Origin: Nostoc sp. KVJ3
GTDB lineage: Bacteria > Cyanobacteriota > Cyanobacteriia > Cyanobacteriales > Nostocaceae
Assembly: GCF_026127265.1 (NCBI RefSeq)
Contig: NZ_WWFG01000001.1
Coordinates: 558,001-622,000 of the forward strand
DNA: 64,000 nt
Direction of reading: 5' to 3'
The notes below the pieces were generated by a model. That model did no database searches. It was not told where the DNA came from and saw only the letters and a list, made by a program, of their open reading frames with translations. The stretch's first letter is position 1. Every line of letters starts with the position of its first letter. Made by a program: the position numbers and the translations under genes. Of this stretch, positions 16,081 through 24,989 are shown one piece after another.

Positions 16081-16893
16081 TTAGTCTAAACTCCAGTGCC
16101 AATCTAACTGCAACTGTAAGTGAGCATTGCCGCTATTAATGGCAATTTCTACCCAACCGTGACTGCCAACTAAAGCTATTATTTCTCCCACGTTAACATC
16201 ACTGTAAGTTTCACAGCCTGGTATATTCAACCCAGCAGCTTGCACATACCAAGTTTTGCCTTGTATGTAATTCGCTGGAATGTTACTCACCAGGTTGCCA
16301 AAGCGATCGATATATTGAATGCAACCCACTACACCGTTGCTTGTTTGCTGGCACTCGTCTATATCGAGTTTGACTAAACTTGCTGGATCAATTTCTTGTC
16401 CTAGCTGTTTGAGGGGGACACCACTAGCAAGATTAGCTGCCACTGGTGCAAAGATATCTCTACCGTGAAAAGTGTTACTTGGTTGAGAAGTTCGCCAATA
16501 GTTAAGATTTGTAAGTTCGACGGCTGCGTAGGCGTAGCCAGTCGTAGACATCGCCAGACTTTGACTAAGTACCCCACTAAAGATACCATTATCTGGGCCG
16601 ACTAAAAACCCTTGAGCAAATTCTACTGCGATCGCTCGTCGCTTGCTTCCCACACCCGGATCTACTACTACCAGATGCACTGTCCCTACGGGGAAATAGG
16701 GATAAGCATTCATCAGGCAAAATCTGGCTGCGGCGATGTCTTGCGGCGGAATTTGGTGTGTTAAGTCTATTACTGTCAGTCTGGGGTTGATTTGGGCTAT
16801 GACTCCCTTCATTATGCCTACATAGGTATCGCGATCGCCAAAATCGCTTAGAAAAGTTATGAGTCTTTGTTGAGCTATCTGCTTCTCAGACAT
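16081..16893 (-). CDS. SAM hydroxide adenosyltransferase (DUF62), 3' end replaced by IS
   Basis: About 270 residues of the SAM hydrolase/fluorinase-like family, which splits S-adenosylmethionine to adenosine and methionine. Visible are FLSDFGDRDTYVGIMKG at the N-terminus, VVVDPGVGSKRRAIAVE, GPDNGIFSGVL and YIDRFGNLVSNIP. The start is either the ATG at 16893 (MSEKQIAQQ) or the ATG at 16914. The last codons (HWSLD, stop) come from the terminal repeat of the insertion sequence. Without the IS, the frame would continue after DW as QEPLQIVLT, ending at about 14356. The lost tail is nine residues outside the active site, so activity may survive. Confidence 0.88.
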   Translation of the reverse strand: MSEKQIAQQRLITFLSDFGDRDTYVGIMKGVIAQINPRLTVIDLTHQIPPQDIAAARFCLMNAYPYFPVGTVHLVVVDPGVGSKRRAIAVEFAQGFLVGPDNGIFSGVLSQSLAMSTTGYAYAAVELTNLNYWRTSQPSNTFHGRDIFAPVAANLASGVPLKQLGQEIDPASLVKLDIDECQQTSNGVVGCIQYIDRFGNLVSNIPANYIQGKTWYVQAAGLNIPGCETYSDVNVGEIIALVGSHGWVEIAINSGNAHLQLQLDWHWSLD

Positions 16894-17005
16894 AATTTTT
16901 GTTAAAAAATACATGAAGTCGGAAAATTCTGTAGCAACAGCTACAGAATATGTGTTATGTTAACAAGAGAAGACATAAACTAAAAGAATAAAGAAAGTAA
17001 TTACT

Positions 17006-17161
17006 ATGAATCAAGGTAGACTACAAAGTGCAAAAAAAGCACAAGAAGCCCACAGAGAGAATATTCAAAAAAGCCTAGAGCATCGCTTGCAAGTAGCCAG
17101 AGCAAAGGGCGACGAACAACTAATTCGTCAACTGGAAGCTGAGATGAGGTATTCCAGCTAA
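17006..17161 (+). CDS. Small basic hypothetical protein, 51 residues
   Basis: Starts MNQGRLQSAKKAQEAHRENI and ends EAEMRYSS; it is entirely helical and highly charged (Lys, Arg, Glu, Gln). AAGAAAG precedes the ATG, and a strong intrinsic terminator lies 33 bases behind the stop, which marks it as a genuine short transcription unit. I recognise no domain. A DNA- or RNA-associated or ribosome-associated role would fit the composition, but this is only a guess. Confidence 0.75.
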   Translation: MNQGRLQSAKKAQEAHRENIQKSLEHRLQVARAKGDEQLIRQLEAEMRYSS

Positions 17162-17193
17162 ATCAAGTTTTCATTGTTCTTAGTTTGTTGTGT

Positions 17194-17217
17194 AACCCGC
17201 TACGGCGGGTTTTTTTT
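17194..17217 (+). terminator. Intrinsic terminator of the 51-residue protein gene
   Basis: AACCCGC-TACG-GCGGGTT (17194-17211) followed directly by a T run to 17217. Stable GC-rich stem with tetraloop. Confidence 0.9.
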
Positions 17218-17265
17218 GTTTTTAGAGGGGTTCTCTGGTGTACGGTAGTGGTAGAGTTTTTATAG

Positions 17266-17484
17266 TCAGCCTGTGAACAGTTCAGCTTTGTATTTGCCAA
17301 GGCTAGGGTCAAAATAACTAGCAATGATATCTAATTCTATTTGCTTGGCTTTAACCTCAGCAGCTAACCTGTTTTCAATAGTGTCAGCTAAATTTAATAA
17401 GAAGTATTTCTGATTGCCATTAAACAAAGCGCTAGGAAATCTTAATCTAAGATAACCTTTAAATACTTCAATACCAATTTTCAT
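17266..17484 (-). pseudogene. Integrase N-terminal (arm DNA-binding) fragment
   Basis: 72 residues (MKIGIEVFKGYLRLRFPS...ENRLAAEVKAKQIELDIIASYFDPSLGKYK). This matches the N-terminal Min27/DUF3596-like arm-binding region of tyrosine integrases, ending where the core-binding and catalytic domains should begin. The ATG at 17484 has AAAGGA five bases upstream; a GTG at 17514 is also in frame. The gene lies about 120 bases downstream of the 3' end of a tRNA-Met gene on the same strand, the usual place for an integrase of a tRNA-inserted element. It is probably a remnant, though a domain-only regulatory protein is possible. Confidence 0.6.
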
Positions 17485-17490
17485 GGTAAT

Positions 17491-17528
17491 CCTTTGACTA
17501 TTTTGGATAGTCACTGGATAGTCAAAGG
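17491..17528. promoter_or_regulatory. Operator-like repeats upstream of the integrase fragment
   Basis: CCTTTGACTAT (17491-17501) is the inverted repeat of ATAGTCAAAGG (17518-17528). GGATAGTCA also occurs twice directly (17505-17513, 17516-17524). The cluster covers the ribosome binding site and probable promoter; likely arm-type or repressor sites. Confidence 0.45.
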
Positions 17529-17606
17529 AGAGTTAAAACAAAGATTCAGCTTCTATGACCACCAATGTACAGAAGCTGAAACCCTTATATAGATTAACTT
17601 TTAAAG

Positions 17607-17680
17607 TGGCTCAGGTCGGAGTTGAACCAACGACCCCAGGCTTATGAGTCCCGTGCTCTAACCAACTGAGCTACTGAGCC
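17607..17680 (-). tRNA. tRNA-Met (anticodon CAT)
   Basis: 74 nt. Acceptor stem GGCTCAG/CTGAGCC, D-arm AGCTCAGTTGGTTAGAGC, anticodon loop CTCATAA, T-arm with GGTTCAACTCC and discriminator A; CCA is not encoded. CAT could also be a lysidine-modified tRNA-Ile, but the stems look like elongator tRNA-Met. Confidence 0.92.
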
Positions 17681-17904
17681 ATGTTTTTTCAAATCATTTA
17701 CTACTATACCATACAAATTTGCTTAAGACAGCCCCTTTTGCAATTTTCTGACAAATTTCATCCCTGTGGAGGCAATAGAAAGCAAAAGAGGGAGTTTACA
17801 GTACTCAGGTCTGAGTCTTGAGTGCTGAGTCAAGTAGAAAGTACTCAGCACTTTTAATCTCCCTTAGCTAACAAGGCGGTGATTTAGTTACACACAGCCA
17901 AGAA

Positions 17905-20223
17905 TTACACGCGATTTTGTGGTAGGAAGGCTATTGGATTAACAGCACCCTTTCCTGGTGGATGGATTTCAAAGTGGCAGTGAGTACCAGTGCTATGACC
18001 AGTAGTACCCATCAAAGCAATTGTTTGTCCTTGATGTACCTCCTGACCTGGTTGCACCAAAATCTTACTGTTATGAGCGTACCGAGTCAGACTGCCGTCA
18101 GGATGGCGGATATCGACAACATTACCATAGCCTCCACTGTTCCAGCCTGCTTTTTCAATTACACCATCAGCTGATGCGGCAATCGGAGTGCCAGTGGAGT
18201 TAGCAATATCAATTCCTTTGTGCGGTCTTCCCCAGCGCATACCAAAGCCAGAAGTGAGAGTACCCTTCGCAGGCCAGTTGTAAGCCAAGGTTGAAGTAGA
18301 TGGAGGAGGTGTCAATTCGTCAATGGGTCTGGGCAAATATTGATCCACTGCTGCCAAAGGTGGTATTACCTGTGGAGAAACTGTTCTTCCCCGCATCATT
18401 CCTAAGGAGTCAGAGGCATTTACTCTTCCAGGAGGTGTTGCAACTCGTGTGCCTGATGGGGTGCGAGAAGGAGTCCACTGACTAGCAGACCCTAGATTAG
18501 GCAAGAACTCTGGGTTTACTGGCTCGATAGGGCGTACAGCAGCACTGAATTGAGGCTTAATTGGCTGAACGCTATAGTTAGACCTAATAGGTGCAGGAAC
18601 TGGGATTGGTATCGCTACGCTATTGGGTCGAACTGCGGAATTAGGTGCTGCGAAATTATCAGGGGTAGAAACAGGAGTGAGCATCGCAGTATTATTCGTT
18701 TCGGTAGCCGCTGCTACTGGTACAACTAAGTTACCAGACTGTTGAGCGCGATATTTCTGCTGTAATCTCTGAATTTCTGCTTGCAAGCCCCGCAAACGAT
18801 CGCTATTATTTACCCTTGCTACCTTATTTGTTGGTGTTTTTGGCTGTTGCATTTCGGCAAAAGCTGTTGGCACCGGATCTTCACCACCAACACCATAATA
18901 CTTAGCTGTAGCCGGGGCTGTTTCTAAGTCGGTGGCACTATTTGCCTGAATCTGATTCTTCGCCCTTACTGGTGTAGGGACGGCAACGCTATTTTTGTCG
19001 GCAATAGTTGGTGATTCTAAAGTAGGTAGATATGAGTTTGCACTACCAATGTTCATTGGAGAGGTAGCCGCCTTTGGAGTTTTGCTGGACTCTACAAAAG
19101 TGGGTTGACTCGCTACATCGGGTTGAATTGCTACACTTACCCCAACTTGACCAGCAGGAATAATTAGTTGTTGACTAATTTGCAGTTCGTTGGGATTGTT
19201 AAGGTTGTTTGCCTTAACTAGTTCTGAGACTGAGGTATTGTATTTACTGGCGATCGCTGCTAGTGTATCTCCAGGCTTAACTTCGTAGGCTGTTCGAGCC
19301 GAAGACGCAATCAGTGTTGGTTTAACTGGTGCTGGTACAGTTGCACTTGTCTGTGCCTTCTGTTTTAGCCTTGATATCAATTTCGCTTTGCTTGCATCGT
19401 CAGAAGTGTTTGACTGAGCTAATGCAGTTCCCTCAGCTACAGTCGTTGGCTGCGCCAACCCCATATCAGCTTGTGATAAATTTTCAGTCTCACCAGGCCG
19501 CAACTGTGCCAGGCTCTTTCTTAACCGATTAGATTTTTCTTGTAAGCGATTCAGTGCAAACTCTTGTTGCGCCTTAAGTTGTGCATTTATTTCACTGTTG
19601 ACTGCACCCGATGTTGCTACTGTTTGGGGCTGGGCAGATTGTGATGCATTTGTACTACCAACACCATCAGCACTAGAGTCAGACAGATTATTGACTGTTG
19701 GGAAACTAGTCTCGGCTAATGTATTGTTCAATCCCTGTGCCACTTGCGGCTTCAGGTTGGTGGAATTTTTATAATTCGCTGTTGCTTGGAAAAACGTTGC
19801 TGATGCTGGAGGTTGCAAAGACATTCCATTTGCCGCGACTTGCCATTTAGCTTCAAGCCCAGGCACTTGTGAGACTGCCGTTGGTTCCACGATCGCAGGA
19901 TTTTCCGGCACGCTCGCTGATGAGACTGCTTTGGACTCCAGCTTTGTGGAGGCGAATTTCACCTCAGTGTCAGGAACAGCAGGAATTGCTGAGGTTGCCT
20001 TTTGGCTGCCTACAGGCACTGCTGCTTGGGCTTGATCGCTTTGTCGAGTCACCAAAAGGCTGGTTGCTCCCATAGAGATTGCCAAGCCAATCATGGCAGC
20101 TTTTGTCCGCACCCGGCGGTTAACTTTTGGATTCATCACATTTAGCAGTTCTACCGGGGCATCATCGCTGCTGGGGTTATTGTTCAACACAGCTTTTACT
20201 CTCTTCTTTAATGCTCGTTTCAA
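17905..20223 (-). CDS. LysM and M23 (LytM-type) cell wall peptidase, NlpD-like
   Basis: 772 residues. A membrane segment follows a basic N-terminus (about residues 40-60: TKAAMIGLAISMGATSLLV). Then comes a long Ala/Ser/Pro/Gln-rich region, and a LysM domain at about 313-360 (YEVKPGDTLAAIASKYNTS). A short coiled coil (LRGLQAEIQRLQQKYRAQQ) precedes a C-terminal M23 peptidase at about 660-765. The zinc ligands are present: HKGIDIA, and THCHFEI near 749. LysM binds peptidoglycan, and M23 proteins cut cross-bridges or activate amidases at division. The start is a TTG with a perfect AGGAGG six bases upstream. Confidence 0.93.
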   Translation of the reverse strand: MKRALKKRVKAVLNNNPSSDDAPVELLNVMNPKVNRRVRTKAAMIGLAISMGATSLLVTRQSDQAQAAVPVGSQKATSAIPAVPDTEVKFASTKLESKAVSSASVPENPAIVEPTAVSQVPGLEAKWQVAANGMSLQPPASATFFQATANYKNSTNLKPQVAQGLNNTLAETSFPTVNNLSDSSADGVGSTNASQSAQPQTVATSGAVNSEINAQLKAQQEFALNRLQEKSNRLRKSLAQLRPGETENLSQADMGLAQPTTVAEGTALAQSNTSDDASKAKLISRLKQKAQTSATVPAPVKPTLIASSARTAYEVKPGDTLAAIASKYNTSVSELVKANNLNNPNELQISQQLIIPAGQVGVSVAIQPDVASQPTFVESSKTPKAATSPMNIGSANSYLPTLESPTIADKNSVAVPTPVRAKNQIQANSATDLETAPATAKYYGVGGEDPVPTAFAEMQQPKTPTNKVARVNNSDRLRGLQAEIQRLQQKYRAQQSGNLVVPVAAATETNNTAMLTPVSTPDNFAAPNSAVRPNSVAIPIPVPAPIRSNYSVQPIKPQFSAAVRPIEPVNPEFLPNLGSASQWTPSRTPSGTRVATPPGRVNASDSLGMMRGRTVSPQVIPPLAAVDQYLPRPIDELTPPPSTSTLAYNWPAKGTLTSGFGMRWGRPHKGIDIANSTGTPIAASADGVIEKAGWNSGGYGNVVDIRHPDGSLTRYAHNSKILVQPGQEVHQGQTIALMGTTGHSTGTHCHFEIHPPGKGAVNPIAFLPQNRV

Positions 20224-20229
20224 AGACGA

Positions 20230-20235
20230 CCTCCT
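20230..20235 (-). promoter_or_regulatory. Shine-Dalgarno fixing a TTG start (M23 peptidase)
   Basis: AGGAGG on the minus strand, with a six-base spacer to the TTG at 20221-20223. An in-frame stop (TAG) lies just upstream, so no longer version is possible. Confidence 0.85.
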
Positions 20236-21016
20236 ATGATCACTAGCGCTTAACTGACCTCAATTTTTCACTTGCATCCTAGTCAATGACTTAGATCGCA
20301 AAGAATGATTGATCGAGATCACATTCACCAGAGATGCTTACGCAAGATTAACCTGCTTCTCTGATTTAGACAAGTTCACATTTTTTAGCCAAACTTAAAG
20401 TTTGCTGTGTTCACTTGTCCGAACCACTCCTAACACCACTTAGGACGTTTTACTCTTTACCATTGTCCGCGTTTGTCTTGCGTCAATCGCGGGGACTGGA
20501 CAAACTATTTGCCAAGTCCTATAGTCACTGCCGAAAATTAAATTGCTGCGACTTCTGGAAAAGTTATGCCCTCTGCTGTAGATATCTTCAAGATATTTCT
20601 ACCCAATCAGTCTTCTCAACACGAGACTTTACGTTGATTATTCCCTAAAAAACAACCGTATTAACTATCATCTGCTTTTGGGCTGCTTTTTAGCATTCAT
20701 TGAGCAAATATAGCTCAAATATACAACCTGGGCGGGTTTTAGGGCTTTCGTTGCCTAATTTAGGATGTTTCAAATTCATCAAAATCTATCATTCAAATTT
20801 GGCAATATCCCAAGTTTTATATACAAATTTCTTATAACAACCTTCCTCTATTTGTAAGTATCTTCCACTACATTTCACCAAGAAACCCAATTTTCGGTAT
20901 ATTGTTTTACATATTGTTGCTGTCACCAAGAAAATTTTTGCTGCCACAAATAAATCGTCTAATGGACTCTCGGACATATCCTAAGTGTATTCACTTAGGA
21001 CTGTGAAGGTAAACAA
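20236..21016. other. Long leader/promoter region of the M23 peptidase gene
   Basis: About 780 bases without a supported gene. Open frames on either strand have no plausible product. The first 480 bases upstream of the TTG contain several imperfect stem-loops and could be a long 5' leader. I looked for the c-di-AMP (ydaO) riboswitch core because it often precedes such genes, and did not find it convincingly. Confidence 0.4.
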
Positions 21017-21478
21017 CTATTGTAAATAGCCTAACTGACGGCGTGTTTCAAATAAGCCAATTGCTACACTTACTGACAGATTCAAGCTGCGAACCCCCGG
21101 TTGGCTCATGGGAATATACAAGGTGGCATCACAATCTGACAGAATTTTTGGTGGTAAGCCCGTGGTTTCACTACCAAATAGTAGCCAATCATTATCCTGA
21201 AATTGAAAGCTTACATAATTACAATTTCCACCAACTGTATAACCCAACCATCTGCCTCCACGCTCCTGATGTATGTTTTTAAAGGCTTCTAGCGATTCGT
21301 GATAGTGTAATTTGACATAAGGCCAGTAATCTAAGCCCGCTCTTTTGAGGTAGCGATCGCTAATTTCAAACCCCAAAGGCCCGACCAAATGTAACTCCGT
21401 ACCTGTAGCTGCACAAGTACGGGCAATATTACCTGTATTAGGAGGGATTTGCGGGTTAACTAAAACTACCTGAGGCAT
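21017..21478 (-). CDS. trmL: tRNA (cytidine(34)-2'-O)-methyltransferase TrmL
   Basis: 153 residues, the usual length for this minimal SPOUT enzyme. It methylates the 2'-OH of the wobble base in tRNA-Leu species using SAM. Motifs: N-terminal VVLVNPQIPPNTGNIARTCAATG, central LLFGSETTGLPP, and the trefoil-knot end IPMSQPGVRSLNLSVSVAIGLFE. It starts at the ATG at 21478. Single gene, with the M23 peptidase downstream on the same strand after a long spacer. Confidence 0.95.
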   Translation of the reverse strand: MPQVVLVNPQIPPNTGNIARTCAATGTELHLVGPLGFEISDRYLKRAGLDYWPYVKLHYHESLEAFKNIHQERGGRWLGYTVGGNCNYVSFQFQDNDWLLFGSETTGLPPKILSDCDATLYIPMSQPGVRSLNLSVSVAIGLFETRRQLGYLQ

Positions 21479-21809
21479 TGTCCGTATAATTTACGTATTG
21501 TATAAAACATTTTATTGTCAATGTTAAATCTACCAAAGGGTAGAGGCGATTCATAGGTTTTGTTAATAATAATCAAGCATCCTCAATTGATTAGATTTTT
21601 AAACCGAAGCACAAACCCTCCCAGAGTAGTGCCTGAGAGGATATTTGGCTAGAATCAGAAAATGTTAAGTTTTGTGTAGAAATAATAAGTGCTTGTGTAT
21701 TTTAGGGCTGGTAGTATCTCCAAGGAATTGGGAATAGGGAATAAACTTGTTAAATAATTCCCCCTTGTCTCCCATGTCTCCCCCTACTCCCTACTCCCTA
21801 CCTCTTCAA
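21479..21809. other. Spacer with degenerate short repeats
   Basis: 330 bases, no gene. It contains a C/T-rich tract of ccctactc-like units (about 21765-21800), typical of cyanobacterial heptanucleotide repeats. Confidence 0.5.
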
Positions 21810-22949
21810 TTAAGTCGATAGAGAAGAACACAATTTGTCTTCGAGTTCAATTTCGCGCTCTTGGGTAGCGAGAATAGCTTGGGTGATGACGCGCTGGGTG
21901 TCAAAACCGACTGTGTGTAACTGTAACCACTGTTGAGCCTCATTACCTTCGCGGAGGATTTTGTGCAAAGGGGAAAGGAAACAGCTAAAGCCTCGTTGTT
22001 TTGCGATCGCCCAAACATCTTGGTACATTTGAGAAATCCAATCCCTCGCTAAGATGCTTCTACCATCTTCCCAATGCCGCAGTTGAGCATCTAGACTACC
22101 AGCAGCGGCGGCAGCTTCGTTGTCAGCAGTTAGAGTGACGAGTTCATCAGCAGAAAAGGTACTTTGGGTTAATGGATCGATGCTGGGATTTTCAATTATT
22201 TGCAACAAGCGGGCTTCTAATAAGGCACTAATGGCTAGCAAGGCAATGGGATCTGTGACTAAATCGCAAATTCGCAGTTCTAGGCGATTTAGGTCATAAG
22301 GGCGGCGATCGCCATTTGGTCGCACTGATGCCCACAAATGCCGCACATTTTGCATGGTTCCAGCAGCGAGTTGATTTTCCACCCACTGAATATGATCGGC
22401 GTGGCTGGCAAATAAGGGTACGTGGCTGGGCGTTTGCGGGAAAAGTCCCCAACGAGTGGAGTGATAGCCAGTAGTTCTGCCATCCAGGAAGGGAGATGAG
22501 GCACTGAGGGCGAGAAATAGGGGTGCTTCCATACGGATGACTCGACACGCCCGCATTAATACTTCTGGATCGCTGATACCGACATTAATGTGGACGCTTG
22601 CTGTGACTACTTTTGTCCCGTAGGTATTTTCAATGTAATCATGATAGGGGTTTGCTGGATCGGAACGCAGAAAGCGATCGCCTCCACTCAAAGATAAAGT
22701 ACTGCCTGGTATTAGGGTGTAATCGCCCAAGCGATTGAGATAGTTTCGCAATTTTCGCCGGGGACGAAGCAAGGCACACAATAAATTCTCGTAATTATGG
22801 GATGGTTGGGTTATGTATTCGACGTTACGGCTGTCCGGCTCCCGCATAAATCCATCTAAAGCCGCAACGATTTTGTCGGAGAGACCGACGATTTCACCTT
22901 GAGGTGTGCCAGTGTACATCTCAATCTCAAAGCCTTTTAATAAGACCAC
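21810..22949 (-). CDS. gshA: Glutamate-cysteine ligase (cyanobacterial GshA)
   Basis: 379 residues of the cyanobacterial/plant-related GCS2-type family; catalyses the first step of glutathione synthesis. Landmarks: LLKGFEIEMYTGTPQGEIVG at the N-terminus, VEYITQPSHNYENLL, LIPGSTLSL, TASVHINVGI and RPYDLNRLELRICDLV. It begins with GTG at 22949, supported by GAGGAG six bases upstream. No gshB is adjacent. Glutathione supports redox balance and metal or peroxide defence in cyanobacteria. Confidence 0.93.
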   Translation of the reverse strand: MVLLKGFEIEMYTGTPQGEIVGLSDKIVAALDGFMREPDSRNVEYITQPSHNYENLLCALLRPRRKLRNYLNRLGDYTLIPGSTLSLSGGDRFLRSDPANPYHDYIENTYGTKVVTASVHINVGISDPEVLMRACRVIRMEAPLFLALSASSPFLDGRTTGYHSTRWGLFPQTPSHVPLFASHADHIQWVENQLAAGTMQNVRHLWASVRPNGDRRPYDLNRLELRICDLVTDPIALLAISALLEARLLQIIENPSIDPLTQSTFSADELVTLTADNEAAAAAGSLDAQLRHWEDGRSILARDWISQMYQDVWAIAKQRGFSCFLSPLHKILREGNEAQQWLQLHTVGFDTQRVITQAILATQEREIELEDKLCSSLST

Positions 22950-22955
22950 CTTGTT

Positions 22956-22961
22956 CTCCTC
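22956..22961 (-). promoter_or_regulatory. Shine-Dalgarno fixing a GTG start (gshA)
   Basis: GAGGAG on the minus strand, six bases before GTG at 22947-22949. No better ATG is nearby in frame. Confidence 0.75.
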
Positions 22962-23141
22962 GGCTCTCTCTGCCTATAAATTGTATCGAATAAGACGAAT
23001 ATCTGGATCTATCTTTTAGTCAATCAAAGGTTAAGAATCATTTAATTCCTAACTCACGTTAATCAGGACGACAGATTTGATTATTGACTGTCCTCCAAGA
23101 AAATATTCCTGTTGAAGTATAAAAAATATCCTAATATTGGG

Positions 23142-24989
23142 TTAAGTACGGTACAGAATAAAATCATTGGGCGAATCACTCTGTTGCACAATATTGAGAC
23201 GGAGAAACTGCGCCCAGGCTTTATCATTAAGTAAGTTTAAAGCAGTTTTGGGATTGTTAATTGCGATCGCGCTGATAATTTTACGCCATCCTTGTTCCAA
23301 TTGCTCAATAAAAGCCTCTTCACTAGAAATCTGCTTCAGTAACAGAAGTGCCGTTTTAAAAATTGCTGAATCAGCTTGTATATTCTTCGATCTTAACCCT
23401 TGAAGTGCCACATTTAACCACACAGGAAGAAGTTCTAGCCAGTTATTTTGTTCTATCTCTTTGAGGGCAATATCTTCCATACCTAGCGCACCCCACACAC
23501 ATAAAGATTCTATAGCTAGTTGAAAATCACGCTTTTCTAGAGAATTTTGCCATAATTTTTGAGCGTGATTTTGGAAGCGATTAGCGAGAAATTCGTAAGC
23601 TTCCTCGACTTGATCCAAAATTGTAACTTTATAAACCGACTCGCCTAGTGGTAAGTAATCGCCGCGATAAGATAGCCAGTTATGAGATCCACAAAGATAG
23701 ATTTCTTTATCAACTATTACTTCTTTAACATGGGAATCTCCCAACAAAAAAACTTGTACAGATGGTAAACCATCAGGTGTTTTTATCGATTGAAGTTTTT
23801 TCTCTATTTCCGGTGAAATTGCTTGATCTTCATCTTCTTGTCGCCGCGCAATTCCATGTCCAATTAAAACCCAAACTCCGCGATTAGCTAATTTCTGTAA
23901 CAGAGTTAGAAATTTTTCATTGACAACTGCCTGATTCACCCAAGGAGAATAAATCATCACCTGACTTTTAGCCGAATTTAAAACCTCTGAAAAAGCTTGG
24001 CTAATTTGTCCATCGCGTAACTGTACAGCTTTACCGACCACTTTAGAGTTATCTACTGTTTTACTGGAACTCGCAGCAGTTTGTAACACCTTTTGACGAA
24101 TATTTTCGAGTCTAAATTCTATATCAGTATTTTTCTGCTTGAGAATGGCTTCACGTTCAAAATGGATGGTTTTAGTTGATAATTTGCATAATTCTTGTAA
24201 AGAAATTTTTCCTTCATCATGTAGCATTTGTAAGCAATTTGATGCTAATTCTAAAATTTGCTTTCCATTTCTTATTTGAATGCTCAATTTATCTTCAATG
24301 GCATCGAATATGACGAAAAGTGATATCTTTCTCCAAAATTTTTGAGTCGAATTTAATATCTTATAAGAAGTGACAATTTTTCCCTCTTCTGGTAAATGAA
24401 GTGTTAAACCTGAAGCCTGAATATTTTTTTGGATTTCCTCAAGCGTTAATGCGGAAATATCAATAATTGTATTATCAATATTTATAAAATCTGCTAAGTC
24501 AGGCAAATTTATTACTGTCTCGCTTAGTGATTCAGATTGAAAGATTATTTTCTCACTTAAAGGGTCTGTAATAGCATTAAGCTGTACCGGATATGGAGGC
24601 TGTGGTACAGAGCCTTTTTCATAAAATGAACGACCTTCAGAAGTGACTGTAATTGGTGATGTTGCTGATAGAGTTTGTAACGAGCGGAGAGTTGCTGTAG
24701 TGGTTTTGATAAATATAGAGTCAAGACCTAGTACAGAGGCTAATTCCTCTTCTGTTGGTGAAGGTTGAAATTCAATAGCAGCACGGATAATAAATTCTTC
24801 GAGTACGTTAAACTGGCGGGGTTCTTTGATATTTACTTCTATGGGAGTTTGACGTAAACTATAACGAAATTGACGCGCTGCTAAGACTGATAAACTAGGA
24901 CTTTGGGCTTCTATTTCATCTCCAAAGTTTTTGAGATTATCATCAATAGGTTTAGCAGAAGAAGCGAGAAATATCAACGAAACCTCCAT
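23142..24989 (-). CDS. Phospholipase D-fold protein with N-terminal winged-helix-like region
   Basis: 615 residues. The N-terminal third (about 40-140) looks like a DNA-binding winged helix (EEFIIRAAIEFQPSPTEEELASVLGLD, then ITVTSEGRSFYEKG). The PLD-like domain covers about 340-490, starting with VMIYSPWVNQAVV. One complete HKD motif, HVKEVIVD followed by GSHNW, lies near 418-432. The C-terminus is helical. Single-HKD proteins act as dimers and may be nucleases or phosphodiesterases; PLD nucleases occur in several defence systems. It stands alone here, so a defence role is only a possibility. Confidence 0.75.
   Translation of the reverse strand: MEVSLIFLASSAKPIDDNLKNFGDEIEAQSPSLSVLAARQFRYSLRQTPIEVNIKEPRQFNVLEEFIIRAAIEFQPSPTEEELASVLGLDSIFIKTTTATLRSLQTLSATSPITVTSEGRSFYEKGSVPQPPYPVQLNAITDPLSEKIIFQSESLSETVINLPDLADFINIDNTIIDISALTLEEIQKNIQASGLTLHLPEEGKIVTSYKILNSTQKFWRKISLFVIFDAIEDKLSIQIRNGKQILELASNCLQMLHDEGKISLQELCKLSTKTIHFEREAILKQKNTDIEFRLENIRQKVLQTAASSSKTVDNSKVVGKAVQLRDGQISQAFSEVLNSAKSQVMIYSPWVNQAVVNEKFLTLLQKLANRGVWVLIGHGIARRQEDEDQAISPEIEKKLQSIKTPDGLPSVQVFLLGDSHVKEVIVDKEIYLCGSHNWLSYRGDYLPLGESVYKVTILDQVEEAYEFLANRFQNHAQKLWQNSLEKRDFQLAIESLCVWGALGMEDIALKEIEQNNWLELLPVWLNVALQGLRSKNIQADSAIFKTALLLLKQISSEEAFIEQLEQGWRKIISAIAINNPKTALNLLNDKAWAQFLRLNIVQQSDSPNDFILYRT

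Larger units (their letters stand above)
14391..16096 (+). mobile_element. Complete insertion sequence, 1706 bp, with 16 bp inverted ends and 6 bp target duplication
   Basis: CTGGAGTTTAGACTAA at 14391-14406 is the exact reverse complement of 16081-16096. TGCCAA is directly repeated immediately outside both ends (14385-14390 and 16097-16102), as expected for a target duplication. Inside are one transposase gene on the plus strand and a large hairpin. The right end supplies the last codons and stop of the SAM hydroxide adenosyltransferase gene. Removing the element and one TGCCAA restores a longer reading frame for that gene. Confidence 0.93.

Noticed and set aside
20236..20720. Possible c-di-AMP (ydaO) riboswitch upstream of the M23 peptidase gene
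   Set aside because: A stretch reading CTGGTGAATG resembles part of the consensus, but the other conserved blocks and their order could not be found. A covariance-model search would decide.
20789..20977. 62-codon minus-strand frame upstream of the M23 peptidase gene
   Set aside because: No usable ribosome binding site, no recognisable domain, and composition like the surrounding spacer.
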